The notes under the pieces: generated by a model | Told to the model about the DNA's origin: nothing | The model's database searches: none | What the model saw: the letters and a program-made list of their open reading frames with translations, nothing else | From: Megaleporinus macrocephalus | Lineage: Eukaryota > Chordata > Actinopteri > Characiformes > Anostomidae | Direction: 5' to 3' | Length of the DNA stretch: 64,000 bases | Assembly: GCA_021613375.1 (NCBI GenBank) | Contig: CM038717.1 | Span: forward strand, 42,490,531 to 42,554,530 | Translations under genes and position numbers: made by a program | In this document: in pieces, positions 1-12,764 of the stretch | Layout: each line of letters opens with the position of its first letter | How positions within the stretch are numbered: position 1 is the stretch's first letter

Positions 1-2199
1 TCACACTAACCTCCACTACATCATCACCTGTAAACACTCACACTAACCTCCACTACATCATCACCTGTAAACACTCACACTAACCTTCACTACATCATCA
101 CCTGTAACCCTCACACTAACCTCCACTACATCATCACCTGTAAACACTCACACTAACCTCCACTACATCATCACCTGTAAACACTCACACTAACCTCCAC
201 TACATCATCACCTGTAAACCTCACACTAACCTCCAATACATCATCACCTGTAAACCTCACACTAACCTCCACTACATCATCACCTGTAAACACTAACACT
301 AACCTTCACTACATCATCACCTGTAAACACTCACACTAACCTCCACTACATCATCACCTGTAAACACTAACCTCCACTACATCATCACCTGTAAACACTA
401 ACCTCCACTACATAATCACCTGTAAACACTCACACTAACCTCCACTACATAATCACCTGTAAACACTCACACTAACCTCCACTACATAATCACCTGTAAA
501 CACTCACACTAACCTCCACTACATCATCACCTGTAAACACTCACACTAACCTCCACTACATCATCACCTGTAAACACTCACACTAACCTCCACTACATCA
601 TCACCTGTAAACACTCACACTAACCTCCACTACATCATCACCTGTAAACCTCACACTAACCTCCACTACATCATCACCTGTAAACACTTATACTAACCTC
701 CACTACACCATCACCTGTAAACACTCACACTAACCTCCACTACATCATCACCTGTAAACACTCACACTAACCTCCACTACATCATCACCTGTAAACCTCA
801 CACTAACCTCCACTACATCATCACCTGTAAACACTCACACTAACCTCCACTACATCATCACCTGTAACCCTCACACTAACCTCCACTACATCATCACCTG
901 TAAACACTCACACTAACCTCCACTACATCATCACCTGTAAACACTCACACTAACCTCCACTACATCATCACCTGTAAACACTTACACTAACCTCCACTAC
1001 ATCATCACCTGTAAACCTCACACTAACCTCCACTACATCATCACCTGTAAACCTCACACTAACCTCCACTACATCATCACCTGTAAACACTCACACTAAC
1101 CTCCACTACATCATCACCTGTAACCCTCACACTAACCTCCACTACATCATCACCTGTAAACACTCACACTAACCTCCACTACATCATCACCTGTAAACAC
1201 TCACACTAACCTCCACTACATCATCATCTGTAAACCTCACACTAACCTCCACTACATCATCACCTGTAAACACTTACACTAACCTCCACTACATCATCAC
1301 CTGTAAACCTCACACTAACCTCCACTACATCATCACCTGTAAACCTCACACTAACCTCCACTACATCATCACCTGTAAACCTCACACTAACCTCCACTAC
1401 ATCATCACCTGTAAACACTCACACTAACCTCCACTACATCATCACCTGTAAACACTCACACTAACCTCCACTACATCATCACCTGTAAACACTCACACTA
1501 ACCTCCACTACATCATCACCTGTAAACCTCACACTAACCTCCACTACATCATCACCTGTAAACACTCACACTAACCTCCACTACATAATCACCTGTAAAC
1601 CTCACACTAACCTCCAATACATCATCACCTGTAAACACTCACACTAACCTTCACTACATCATCACCTGTAAACACTCACACTAACCTTCACTACATCATC
1701 ACCTGTAAACACTCACACTAACCTCCACTACATCATCACCTGTAAACACTCACACTAACCTCCACTACATCATCACCTGTAAACACTCACACTAACCTCC
1801 ACTACATCATCACCTGTAAACCTCACACTAACCTCCACTACATCATCACCTGTAAACACTCACACTAACCTCCACTACATCATCACCTGTAAACCTCACA
1901 CTAACCTCCACTACATCATCACCTGTAAACACTCACACTAACCTCCACTACATCATCACCTGTAAACACTCACACTAACCTTCACTACATCACCTGTAAA
2001 CACTCACACTAACCTCCACTACATCATCACCTGTAAACACTCACACTAACCTCCACTACATCATCACCTGTAAACCTCACACTAACCTCCACTACATCAT
2101 CACCTGTAAACACTCACACTAACCTCCACTACATCATCACCTGTAAACACTCACACTAACCTTCACTACATCACCTGTAAACACTCACACTAACCTTCT
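1..2199. repeat. 37-bp minisatellite (with 36-bp variants)
   Basis: About 60 head-to-tail copies of a unit built on cactaacctccactacatca followed by tcacctgtaaacactca. The commonest period is 37 bp; variants lose a base or more in the taaac(a)c(t) segment. The array is truncated by the left window edge. Every unit carries GTAAACA, the forkhead-type core also present in the 21-bp arrays elsewhere in the window, so the two families may be related. No coding gene is seen in it. Confidence 0.97.
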
Positions 2200-2258
2200 G
2201 TAAACAGGAATAAATCAGAGTTAGACTGTGAGCAGAGAGAGAGAGAACAGGGACTCAC

Positions 2259-3388
2259 TGTGCTGTGACCACTCCTCCCAAAGATGCTGCAAATCAGCAT
2301 CATGTTCATGTTCGTGTTCGTGTTCATGATCTGAGAAAATAAACATTTTTAAACATACAAACACCCTAAAAAATACAAAACACTAATTAATCAACCAATT
2401 AATGATTTCACCGTATTCTTCTTCAGCACTTCACTAACAGCAGCGCAGTCATTCCTACTGGTTTGGTGTCAAATGGTTTACATGATGTTTACAGTGGTGG
2501 TGATGGTGTTTACAGTGGTGGTGGTGATAGTGTTTACAGTAGTGGTGATGGTGTTTACAGTGGTGGTGATGGTGTTTACAGTGCTGATGATGTTTACAGT
2601 GGTGGTGATGATGTTTACAGTGGTGGTGATAGTGTTTACAGTGGTGGTGGTGATGATGTTTACAGTGGTGGTGATGGTGTTTACAGTGGTGGTGGTGATG
2701 ATGTTTACAGTGCTGATGATGTTTACAGTGGTGGTGATGGTGTTTACAGTGGTGGTGATGGTGTTTACAGTGGTGGTGATGGTGTTTACAGTGGTGGTGA
2801 TGGGAACCAGGGGTCTCCATGTCTACAACACAAGTCTACACATTGTATTTACTATCAAACCCATCAGTGAAGCTACACGTGTCCTCTGAGTTTATATGGA
2901 TGTTGACAGTAAAATAATAGTAAAATAAAAGTTTTCTTTGAGGACTGTTTTCTCTCCATGAATAGACTTGAAAATTCTAAACACCTTCTCATCACTATTA
3001 CTATAGTAATTATTAATTACTGTCTGTGAAGGAGACTTTAAAGGTGGACATCTGGTTCCATTCATCACCACTGTGAAGAGATCCGACTGTAACCCTAAGC
3101 ACTCTGAATGAACACTGTTTACATTTAAACACTTAATAAAGCAGAGATGTTTAAACGTCTGTTAATATGATCTAGAAAGGAAACAGAGAGGCAGACGGTA
3201 CCGTTGCTGTGGTGGAACAGGAGTTGGCGGAGTTCTCTCAGAGCAGCCGTGAGGTTCTCCAGCTGGTCGTGCAGGTGGATGTTCTCCTCGATCAGAGCGT
3301 GGATCGTGTCCTGCAGCTCAAACGCATGACAACACATGAGCGTGAGCCCAAACACACACACACAGCGCAGGACCCCCGACAGACACAT
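2259..3388 (-). CDS. Two 5' coding exons of an unnamed small secreted protein (partial)
   Basis: Not recognised as a named family. Exon 1 coding part is 3388-3202: ATG, a hydrophobic signal-peptide-like stretch ending near CCHA (about residues 1-22), then a short amphipathic heptad-like segment (ELQDTIHALIEENIHLHDQL, then ENLTAALRELRQLLFHHSN). It ends in phase 1 at AACG|GTACCG. A candidate exon 2, 2330-2259, has acceptor TTTTCTCAG and donor CACA|GTGAGT. It keeps phase 1-to-1 and reads a HEHEHEHEHD run, then ADLQHLWEEWSQH. The rest of the gene would lie left of position 1, beyond the 37-bp minisatellite. The intron (2331-3201) contains a 21-bp minisatellite and its flanking element. A four-helix cytokine-like or metal-binding secreted peptide is possible, but that is only inference. 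Exon 1 is fairly secure as coding; exon 2 rests on splice signals and reading phase. Confidence 0.5.
2487..2803 (+). repeat. 21-bp minisatellite, array A
   Basis: About 15 copies of the unit gtttacagtggtggtgatgg(t), with 3-bp length steps (18, 21, 24 bp). It is homologous to the arrays at 26779-31536, 48614-49663 and 50846-51747. Open reading frames through it on both strands, such as Cys/His runs and Val/Phe/Thr runs, are by-products of the 3-bp-multiple period. Confidence 0.96.
2804..3140 (+). repeat. Interspersed repeat flanking array A
   Basis: The sequence after the array begins gggaaccaggggtctccatg. It matches the flank of the array at 49664 (plus) and the flank at 26695-26778 (minus). 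The distal part (about 3027-3130, around ggtggacatctggttccatt) matches 39358-39480. The left side of the array (2441-2486, tttggtgtcaaatggttta) matches 39145-39166. The array therefore sits inside a dispersed repeat, not in unique DNA. Confidence 0.75.
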
Positions 3389-3547
3389 TCCACTCCCAGC
3401 AGAACCCAGACAGTCAGAGAACCCCTCAGTGTGCTAGAGTCCTGTTCTGACTGAGAGCTTCACTACAGCTCCATCACACTCTCTCACTCTCTCACTCACT
3501 CACTCACTCACTCACCGTCCTCCCGTTAGAGAGTAACATCAGCACAC

Positions 3548-3551
<4 letters not shown>

Positions 3552-3631
<80 letters not shown>

Positions 3632-3661
3632 GAGAGAGAGAGAGAGATAGAACTTGAACTT

Positions 3662-3733
<72 letters not shown>

Positions 3734-3743
3734 ACTTGAACTT

Positions 3744-3783
<40 letters not shown>

Positions 3784-4005
3784 AACAGCACAGAGACAGA
3801 GAGACAGACAGAGACAGAGATACAACTTGAACTTGAGAAAGAGAGAGAGAGAGAGAGAGAGAGAAGCAGCACAGAGAGAGAGAGAGAGAAAGAGAGAGAG
3901 AACAAAAAGTGTGAGAGAGACAGAGAGAAAGAAACACAGCACAGAGAGAGAGAGACACAGAGAGAGAGAGAAAGAGAGAAAAATGAGAGAAAGTGAAAGA
4001 AAAAT

Positions 4006-4080
<75 letters not shown>
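3552..4080. repeat. (GA)n microsatellite with embedded 22-bp units
   Basis: Long (GA)n tracts are interrupted three times by atagaacttgaacttgagaa and by shorter AGACAG variants. A short (CTCA)n tract precedes it at about 3480-3513. It lies immediately upstream of the secreted-protein exon (minus strand), so it is promoter-proximal for that gene. All Ser/Leu- and Glu/Arg-rich frames here are repeat artefacts. Confidence 0.97.
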
Positions 4081-4081
<1 letters not shown>

Positions 4082-4107
4082 CAATCTAATCGTCCTGCGT
4101 GACTGAT

Positions 4108-4251
4108 GATTGGTTGTATGACTGAATGGACAGCTGTATAAAGTCTGCTGAGGGATCAAACAAGGCCATTCCACATCTCCTCCATCCTCTACCAGCAGAG
4201 TGACCTTTACTAATACTGGAGAACAAGTTACATCTATAGGTTCAAGGAAAG
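4108..4251 (+). promoter_or_regulatory. Possible plus-strand TATA promoter and 5' noncoding exon
   Basis: An inverted CCAAT box (ATTGG, 4109-4113) lies about 25 bp before TATAAAG (4137-4143). These are followed by about 85 bp of mixed sequence ending at a good splice donor, AAAG|GTAATG (exon end 4251). The spacing is what a TATA promoter driving a short noncoding first exon would show. No downstream coding exon for it was found before the 51-bp minisatellite, so it may be fortuitous or belong to the divergently arranged minus-strand gene. Confidence 0.25.
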
Positions 4252-4255
4252 GTAA

Positions 4256-4520
4256 TGAAGGAGAATTCCACCAACTTTTCTGAATTTCTGTGCTGTTTCA
4301 TCATTAAGATGTAAACAGAGTCGCTCAGTGTCGGTTCTGTGAAACTGTGAATGTCATGTGACCATCATCAATAACGGTCAGGACAGTGTTATAATGTTTA
4401 AAGTCGTGGAGGCCTGTGACATCATCACATCACACACTCTGTCACGCAGTTAGTGGTGCTAACATGACACTGTTATATCACTGAACACAGTCTGCCGTGT
4501 CACTGTTACACAGCAGGTAC
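4256..4520 (+). repeat. Diverged interspersed repeat related to the 39-kb element
   Basis: aattccaccaacttttctga and the following gatgtaaacagag segment align with 39073-39130. Further along, cactgttatatcactgaaca (4467-4486) resembles 31799-31819 next to the big 21-bp array. This looks like a further diverged copy of the dispersed family that carries the 21-bp unit. No coding content is seen between here and 4655. Confidence 0.5.
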
Positions 4521-4654
4521 TGTTAGTGAACAGTAGTAGTGAACAGTGATTTCAATGAAATACTTACAGAAATACATACAGAACTGTTTTAGTCACTTAG
4601 AGATATTATTATATATAAAAACTATTGTTTCCAGACCGGAAGTTTTTATTTACT

Positions 4655-7398
4655 CAGTATACACTTTATTATTAAATATTAATCAGTATTAATAGAGTAA
4701 GTAGAGCTTTTACACTTTATTATTAAATATTAATCAGTATTAATAGAGTAAGTAGTGCTTTTACACTTTATTATTAAATATTAAACAGTATTAATAGAGT
4801 AAGTAGTGCTTTTACACTTTATTATTAAATATTAAACAGTATTAATAGAGTAAGTAGTGCTTTTACACTTTATTATTAAATATTAAACAGTATTAATAGA
4901 GTAAGTAGAGCTTTTACACTTTGTTATTAAATATTAATCAGTATTAATAGAGTAAGTAGTGCTTTTACACTTTATTATTAAATATTAATCAGTATTAATA
5001 GAGTAAGTAGAGCTTTTACACTTTATTATTAAATGTTAATCAGTATTAATAGAGTAAGTAGTGCTTTTACACTTTATTATTAAATATTAAACAGTATTAA
5101 TAGAGTAAGTAGTGCTTTTACACTTTATTATTAAATATTAATCAGTATTAATAGAGTAAGTAGTGCTTTTACACTTTATTATTAAATATTAATCAGTATT
5201 AATAGAGTAAGTAGAGCTTTTACACTTTATTATTAAATGTTAATCAGTATTAATAGAGTAAGTAGTGCTTTTACACTTTATTATTAAATATTAAACAGTA
5301 TTAATAGAGTAAGTAGTGCTTTTACACTTTATTATTAAATATTAATCAGTATTAATAGAGTAAGTAGAGCTTTTACACTTTATTATTAAATATTAATCAG
5401 TATTAATAGAGTAAGTAGAGCTTTTACACTTTATTATTAAATATTAATCAGTATTAATAGAGTAAGTAGTGCTTTTACACTTTATTATTAAATATTAATC
5501 AGTATTAATAGAGTAAGTAGAGCTTTTACACTTTATTATTATATATTAATCAGTATTAATAGAGTAAGTAGAGCTTTTACACTTTATTATTAAATATTAA
5601 TCAGTATTAATAGAGTAAGTAGAGCTTTTACACTTTATTATTAAATATTAAACAGTATTAATAGAGTAAGTAGTGCTTTTACACTTTATTATTAAATATT
5701 AATCCGTATTAATAAAGTAGAGCTTTTACACTTTATTATTAAATATTAATCCGTATTAATAGAGTAAGTAGAGCTTTTACACTTTATTATTAAATATTAA
5801 TCAGTATTAATAGAGTAAGTAGAGCTTTTACACTTTATTATTAAATATTAATCAGTATTAATAGAGTAAGTAGAGCTTTTACACTTTATTATTAAATATT
5901 AATCCGTATTAATAGAGTAAGTAGAGCTTTTACACTTTATTATTAAATATTAATCAGTATTAATAGAGTAAGTAGAGCTTTTACACTTTATTATTAAATA
6001 TTAATCCGTATTAATAGAGTAAGTAGTGCTTTTACACTTTATTATTAAATATTAATCAGTATTAATAGAGTAAGTAGTGCTTTTACACTTTATTATTAAA
6101 TATTAAACAGTATTAATAGAGTAAGTAGTGCTTTTACACTTTATTATTAAATATTAATCAGTATTAATAGAGTAAGTAGTGCTTTTACACTTTATTATTA
6201 AATATTAAACAGTATTAATAGAGTAAGTAGAGCTTTTACACTTTATTATTAAATATTAAACAGTATTAATAGAGTAAGTAGAGCTTTTACACTTTATTAT
6301 TAAATATTAATCAGTATTAATAGAGTAAGTAGAGCTTTTACACTTTATTATTAAATATTAATCAGTATTAATAGAGTAAGTAGAGCTTTTACACTTTATT
6401 ATTAAATATTAAACAGTATTAATAGAGTAGGTAGAGCTTTTACACTTTATTATTAAATATTAATCAGTATTAATAGAGTAAGTAGAGCTTTTACACTTTA
6501 TTATTATATATTAATCAGTATTAATAGAGTAAGTAGTGCTTTTACACTTTATTATTAAATATTAAACAGTATTAATAGAGTAAGTAGAGCTTTTACACGT
6601 TATTATTAAATATTAATCAGTATTAATAGAGTAAGTAGAGCTTTTACACTTTATTATTAAATATTAATCAGTATAATATTAATCACTTTATTATTAAATA
6701 TTAATCCGTATTAATAGAGTAAGTAGAGCTTTTACACTTTATTATTAAATATTAATCAGTATTAATAGAGTAAGTAGAGCTTTTACACTTTATTATTAAA
6801 TATTAATCAGTATTAATAGAGTAAGTAGTGCTTTTACACTTTATTATTAAATATTAATCAGTATTAATAGAGTAAGTAGAGCTTTTACACTTTATTATTA
6901 TATATTAATCAGTATTAATAGAGTAAGTAGTGCTTTTACACTTTATTATTAAATATTAAACAGTATTAATAGAGTAAGTAGAGCTTTTACACTTTATTAT
7001 TAAATATTAATCAGTATTAATAGAGTAAGTAGAGCTTTTACACTTTATTATTAAATATTAAACAGTATTAATAGAGTAAGTAGAGCTTTTACACGTTATT
7101 ATTAAATATTAATCAGTATTAATAGAGTAAGTAGAGCTTTTACACTTTATTATTAAATATTAATCAGTATTAATAGAGTAAGTAGAGCTTTTACACTTTA
7201 TTATTAAATATTAATCAGTATTAATAGAGTAAGTAGAGCTTTTACACTTTATTATTATATATTAATCAGTATTAATAGAGTAAGTAGAGCTTTTACACGT
7301 TATTATTAAATATTAATCAGTATTAATAGAGTAAGTAGTGCTTTTACACTTTATTATTAAATATTAATCAGTATTAATAGAGTAAGTAGTGCTTTTAC
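4655..7398. repeat. 51-bp AT-rich minisatellite
   Basis: About 53 copies of a 51-bp unit starting tacactttattattaaatat and ending gtaagtagagcttt. Diagnostic variants recur: aatcagt/aaacagt/aatccgt, and agtagagc/agtagtgc. Blocks of variants recur in the same order, so unequal exchange or gene-conversion-like spread of subtypes is likely. There is a partial internal scramble at 6660-6705. Confidence 0.98.
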
Positions 7399-8700
7399 AT
7401 ATGTCAGTGTGTTTATTTAACTCTTTCCAAGCTTCTCCTAAACAACCCAGTATTATTATCAGCTCTCATCTAATACCTGCTTTGACTGCTCAGTACTTCA
7501 TTAAGCTAAATCAAGATTTGCTGCTGAAGGAACTGAACACATTCATACAATGTCTGGGGCGTCCAGGAGAAATCTGGAACCTAACTTTGTTCTTCAAACT
7601 GGATCAAGATCTGATCTACTTCTCTCACAATAACATATTCATGTTACTTTGTATTGTATGTAGGATCATTATCATCTGTTCTAATCAGATCTGCTGTTCT
7701 TACTGGTGATCAGACACTTATTGATCAGATAAAGACTTTTACACTATCAGCTCAGCCTCTCATATACACACACACAGTAATATATTAATACCCCTCAGTT
7801 AATATGATGAAGTGTAGTTGCCTGATGCTGTTTGCTCAGTAACCTGTGAATCCAACATCACTGTATCCATCAATCAGAGACAGAGAGAGTGAGCGAGAGG
7901 GCCAATCAATACAAAGCGCCAGGCCAGTCGATGTGTAATTAAACGCAGACCATTTGCCCCCCAATCAGCCATTAGGTTATATCACCCACGTTCACTCCGT
8001 CAGAGCCGTAACAACAGATTTATACACTGAAACGCTTCAAACAGCTTTGTAATTGTCATGTGGGAAAACGGGCCCCGGGGTCAAAGTGGGACAATCACAG
8101 AGTCGGAATTCTAGTTCCAGGAATTGTGCTGGTGCTGCTCCAGCTGTATGTAACCCAGATCAGCTTTTACAAGGAAACCGGCTACATCCCCTATTAGCTC
8201 GAACAGCAACCGGGCCAGCTGCTCTCAGTGCAGAGGACAGTCGCCTACGGGGCCCTCAGAGGTTCACATCATCCAGAACCCACAACCACATACACACACA
8301 CACACGAATCCTGGAGGACTAAAGTTATAACCAAGTTTAATAAACTGAGATGTTAGTTCATCTTTCACACTAAATATAAGTGAGTCTGCTTTCAGGTTAC
8401 TGTGTATGTACTACTCAGTGATACTCAACAGTGATACTCCAGTATACTCGGTTAATACTGACGAGTATACAGACAGTCTCAGTATATTTGGCCTCTACTT
8501 TACTTACATAATCTTTTAATAGAGATGCTTAAAAAAAGTATAAATAAATATTTTTGGAAATATTTTGGAAAGTTTGGAAATTTTTATTTCTATTAATTCG
8601 TTCAACTCTGCTTGTATACACGTCCGGGTCTGAATCTCTACTGAGAGTCTCTACTGCAAATAAATAAACAAAATACAACATTATCTGTACGTCTGATTAT
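7399..8700. other. Single-copy non-coding stretch
   Basis: There is no tandem repeat except a short (CA)n, and no convincing exon; the 89- and 106-codon frames lack splice context or family resemblance. The part at about 7870-8260 is compositionally unlike its surroundings (balanced GC, complex). It contains homeodomain-like TGTAATTAAA (7933-7942), CCAATCA and TAATTGTCATGTGGG motifs. That is the look of a conserved non-coding regulatory element, but conservation cannot be tested here. Confidence 0.35.
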
Positions 8701-11700
8701 TATCAGATGAATCCAATTAATAGAAGTGTACTCACCCTAGTCAGCATTTATAGACCACCAGGACCTTATTCTGAGTTCTTAAAAGAATTCAGTGACTTTG
8801 TTGCAGATCTAGCAGTGAGCGCTGAGAAACTAATAATCGCAGGAGATTTTAATATTCACTTTGAAAACTCAGCAGATCCATTAAAAAAGGCTTTCTCATC
8901 TATCTTAGACTCTATAGGTCTCACTCAGAATGTAATAGGGCCTACACACTCCTGTAATCACACACTAGATCTAGTTTTGACTTTAGGTGTTGATATACAT
9001 AATCTTACTGTTCTTCCACAGACTTCAGTAGTTTCAGATCACTACCTAATTTCATATGAATTGAGTCTTAGTAAAAATGTATGTACACCCCGTTATTGCA
9101 TGAAACGTTCAATAATGCCAAATACATCTCAGAACTTTATTGAAACTCTTCCAGATTTATCAACCATAATTTTTCCATCATCAGACCCAACCGAGCTTGA
9201 CAGACTAACTGACTGCGTAGAAAATACGCTCCGACTAACTTTAGACAACGTTGCACCTATAAAAATTAAAAAGATGCAACAAAAAAAGCTCGCTCCGTGG
9301 TACAACAATGAAGTACGCACCTTAAGACAGACAGTACGGAAATTAGAACGCAAATGGAGAGTGACCAAGCTGGAGGTATTTCACTCTGCTTGGAAGGACA
9401 GACTTAGCAGTTACAGAAAGGCACTTATTAAAACATGCTCAGCATACCTGTCCACACTCATCGAACACAACAAAAACAATCCTAGAGTTTTATTTAGCAC
9501 CATCGCAAAACTTACCAAAAATCAGGCAGGATCTGAACCTCAAATACCCGCCAACCACAGCAGCAATGATTTCATGGACTTTTTCAATAGCAAAATCGAG
9601 AATATTAGACAAAAAGTTCTACCAATACGAGTAACCTATCCTTCATCCGGTTTGGCTCAAACAGCACAAAATGTGATTTTAGAAGAAACACTAGAAACAT
9701 TTTCTCCACTACAGCAGACAGAACTAGAAAAACTTATCTCTTCCTCAACTTCTGCTACATGCACACTCGATATGGTTCCAACAAGCCTATTGAAACAAGT
9801 ATTACCAGCTATTATTAAACCCATCTCAACTATCATCAACTCTTCTCTTAGTCTGGGTCATGTACCTAAGTCTTTTAAACTAGCTGTGATAAAACCCTTG
9901 ATAAAGAAGCCAAATCTTGACCCCAGAGAACTGTCCAGTTATAGACCCATTTCCAATTTACCTTTTATCTCTAAGATTTTAGAAAAGGCTGTAGCTCGAC
10001 AACTCTGTTCTCATCTACATAAGAACAACATATATGAAAAATTCCAATCTGGTTTTAGGCCACACCACAGCACAGAGACAGCTTTAGTTAAGATAACAAA
10101 TGATCTTCTTCTTGCCTCTGATCAGGGCCACGTATCTCTACTGGTGTTACTAGATCTAAGTGCAGCTTTTGACACTATAGATCACACTATTCTCTTGGAC
10201 AGGCTAGAAAATATAGTTGGAATCACAGGAACAGCGTTATCCTGGTTCACATCTTACCTTAGTGATCGCTTTCAGTTTGTAAAGATAAATAATGTATCAT
10301 CTAACACTACAAAAGTGAAATATGGCGTTCCACAAGGTTCTGTTTTAGGTCCTCTGTTATTTACACTATATATGCTACCATTAGGCTCAGTTATAAATAG
10401 ACATGGAATTAGTTTCCACTGTTATGCCGATGATACACAACTGTACATATCAGCCAAACCAGATGACAAATCCAGATTAAATAAGATAGAAGATTGTGTA
10501 AGAGATATTAGACTTTGGATGCTACAGAACTTCCTTCTTTTAAACCCAGACAAAACGGAAGTTCTCCTCCTCGACCCAAAGGCTGCTCGGACTAAATGTT
10601 CAGATTTAATGTTAAATCTTGCTGACTTCTCTGTAGTTCCTGGTTCAGTAGCCAAAAATCTTGGTGTAACAATTGACTCAGATCTGACATTTAATCAACA
10701 CATAGGTAAATATTACAAGAACAGCGTTTCTTCACCTACGAAACATTTCAAAGTTAAGAAATGTGTTATCTGTGTCTGATGCTGAAAAGTTAGTGCATGC
10801 CTTTATAACCTCAAGGCTAGATTACTGTAATGCATTATTGTCAGGATGCTCCAGCAGGAACCTGAATAAACTTCAGTTAGTTCAGAACGCTGCAGCTAGA
10901 GTACTAACTAAAACCAGGAAATTCGATCACATCAGTCCAGTTTTATCAGCTACACTGGCTTCCTGTTAAATCCCGTATCGACTATAAAATTCTATTACTG
11001 ACGTATAAAACCCTGCACGGTCTCACACCGGAGTACCTGCAAGATCTTATTTCCTATTATGAACCGCCACGTTCACTCAGATCACAGGATGCTGGTTTTC
11101 TAATAGTTCCTAAAATTCAGAAGACTACAATGGGGGGAAGAGCTTTTTCCTACAAAGCCCCAAAATTGTGGAATAATCTCCCAGTTAATGTTCGGGACTC
11201 TGACACAGTCTCAATATTTAAGTCTAGACTAAAAAACATACTTGTTTAGTGTAGCTTTTGGTTATTAATCTTCTCTTTTAGATAAAGGCAGGAGATCTGG
11301 GGGTTCTTGGACACAGAGGTTTACGGTAAACTGAGATGTTGGTGCTGTTGTTCCACCACTTCACGCGATCACACAGGTTTGTTGATGGTGGAGTGGGGGG
11401 ACCCCAGTGTCTCAGGGTACTCTCATGTCCATGTTATCTTCTGGTTCTCTCCTTTTAGTTTAGGCTGTTATAGTTAGATCTGCCGGAGTCGCCAACCTCA
11501 CTCTAAAATTCTGAATATTCATATTCTCTACAGTCTCACTCCCGAGCCCAACTAACTCTTTCTCTTTACTCTTCCTGAGGAAATGACTGTCCTCCTGTCT
11601 GTTGAAGGCTGTTGAAGGACTGATCATCGGGCCATCACCCCACCATCACCAGCCAGCTCACCTGTCCATTTACTGCTACACCCTCAGTTACATCACTGTG

Positions 11701-12112
11701 CCATCCAGATGCACCAGCACTGAGATAGGATGGGACTGTTTCAGCTCACGCCCACTTTACATAAAGACTCAGTCAGAGACTGCCTCAGCCAGAGACTGCC
11801 TCTATCTGTGCAGCTTCTAAAGCTTTGCTATCCAGATTTCAAACAGAGGCTCCTTTCTTTGGTATTTAGTTCAAACTGTAAATACTGTTTGACCAGAGGA
11901 GGATGGGTCTGCCCTTGTGAGTCTGGTTCCTCCCAAGGTTTCTTCCTCCAGTTGAGGGAGTTTTTCCTTGCCACTGTTGCCTCTGGCTTGCTCACTGGGG
12001 GATATATGTTATAACTGTTTTCAAAACTCTGTAAAGCTGCTTTGAGACAACATCATTGTAAAAAGCGCTATATAAATAAAATTGACTTGACTTGACTTGA
12101 ATTGAAGATCAC
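8701..12112 (+). mobile_element. 5'-truncated L2-clade non-LTR retrotransposon
   Basis: This is a LINE copy lacking the 5' end. It contains part of an apurinic endonuclease domain, a complete reverse-transcriptase core, the conserved C-terminal region, and a long 3' UTR ending in agcgctatataaataaaatt followed by repeats of TTGAC (about 12061-12105). That 3' hairpin/pentamer ending is typical of L2/CR1-like LINEs in fish. A fragment of the same 3' UTR recurs at 36968-37637 inside a sec16a intron. Confidence 0.93.
8707..11247 (+). pseudogene. L2 ORF2: endonuclease/reverse transcriptase, frameshifted
   Basis: The long frame 8707-10779 starts inside the endonuclease. GDFNIH and the SDH motif (VVSDHYL) are present but the N-terminal metal-binding residues are missing. 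RT motifs follow in order: [42 protein letters not shown] (catalytic Asp), [13 protein letters not shown] and CYADDTQLY (catalytic YADD). Family-like sequence then continues in other frames: [20 protein letters not shown] after a shift near 10705, and WLPVKSRIDYKILLLTYKTL after a shift near 10947, ending about 11247. The active site is intact, but the truncation and at least two frameshifts make this copy non-autonomous. Confidence 0.9.
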
Positions 12113-12764
12113 TTTATAAACTAAACTAGATTCTCCACATTACACAGTACTGCTGTTAGAAATCTTTTACACTTTACATGTAATGTATAGATTTTTTTTG
12201 GTACATGTATTATTTTCATGAGACTAATATTAATGTTAGACAGTAAGGCTGTGTCCCAAACAGCGCCCTCTGGAACATTACATACTGCACTACTGACAGC
12301 ACTTCTAACAATGGAGTCCTTTTATTTATTTTATTTATTAAATTTAGATCCAAATAGTGATGTAGTGCTTTTAAAGATAGTTACAAATCATAAGAGCAGA
12401 TCAGATAAAAATAAAATTATTTCTTAAAATTATTCTTAAAATTATAATTAAGAAATAAAAAATATGTTGAACACTGCATGAAAATGAACTGTCCTGCTAC
12501 TGACATGATAGTATTAGTGTAAATGTGAGGTCTTATATATATATATATATACATCAGAGGTGTCCGCGGAGCTTCTGACCAATGAGGATTAAGCTCTGTG
12601 GTCATCAAGCCGTCACCGGACCGTGTTTTAACACTTTCATGCATAAATTATTAAAAATTGTATTCAGATTATTAAAAAACGCTTTTTCTTGCTCAGATCT
12701 GCATAAATAATAATATGGAATTTCATTTTACATAAAAATCAGTTTTATTAAGTTATTGAACGGT

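Noticed and set aside
1..2199. CRISPR-like regular repeat
   Set aside because: Units are contiguous with no unique spacers and the genome is vertebrate; it is a minisatellite.
2455..2820. 121-codon Cys/His-rich ORF (CKHHHHH repeats)
   Set aside because: Antisense of the 21-bp array inside an intron; the repeat explains the composition fully.
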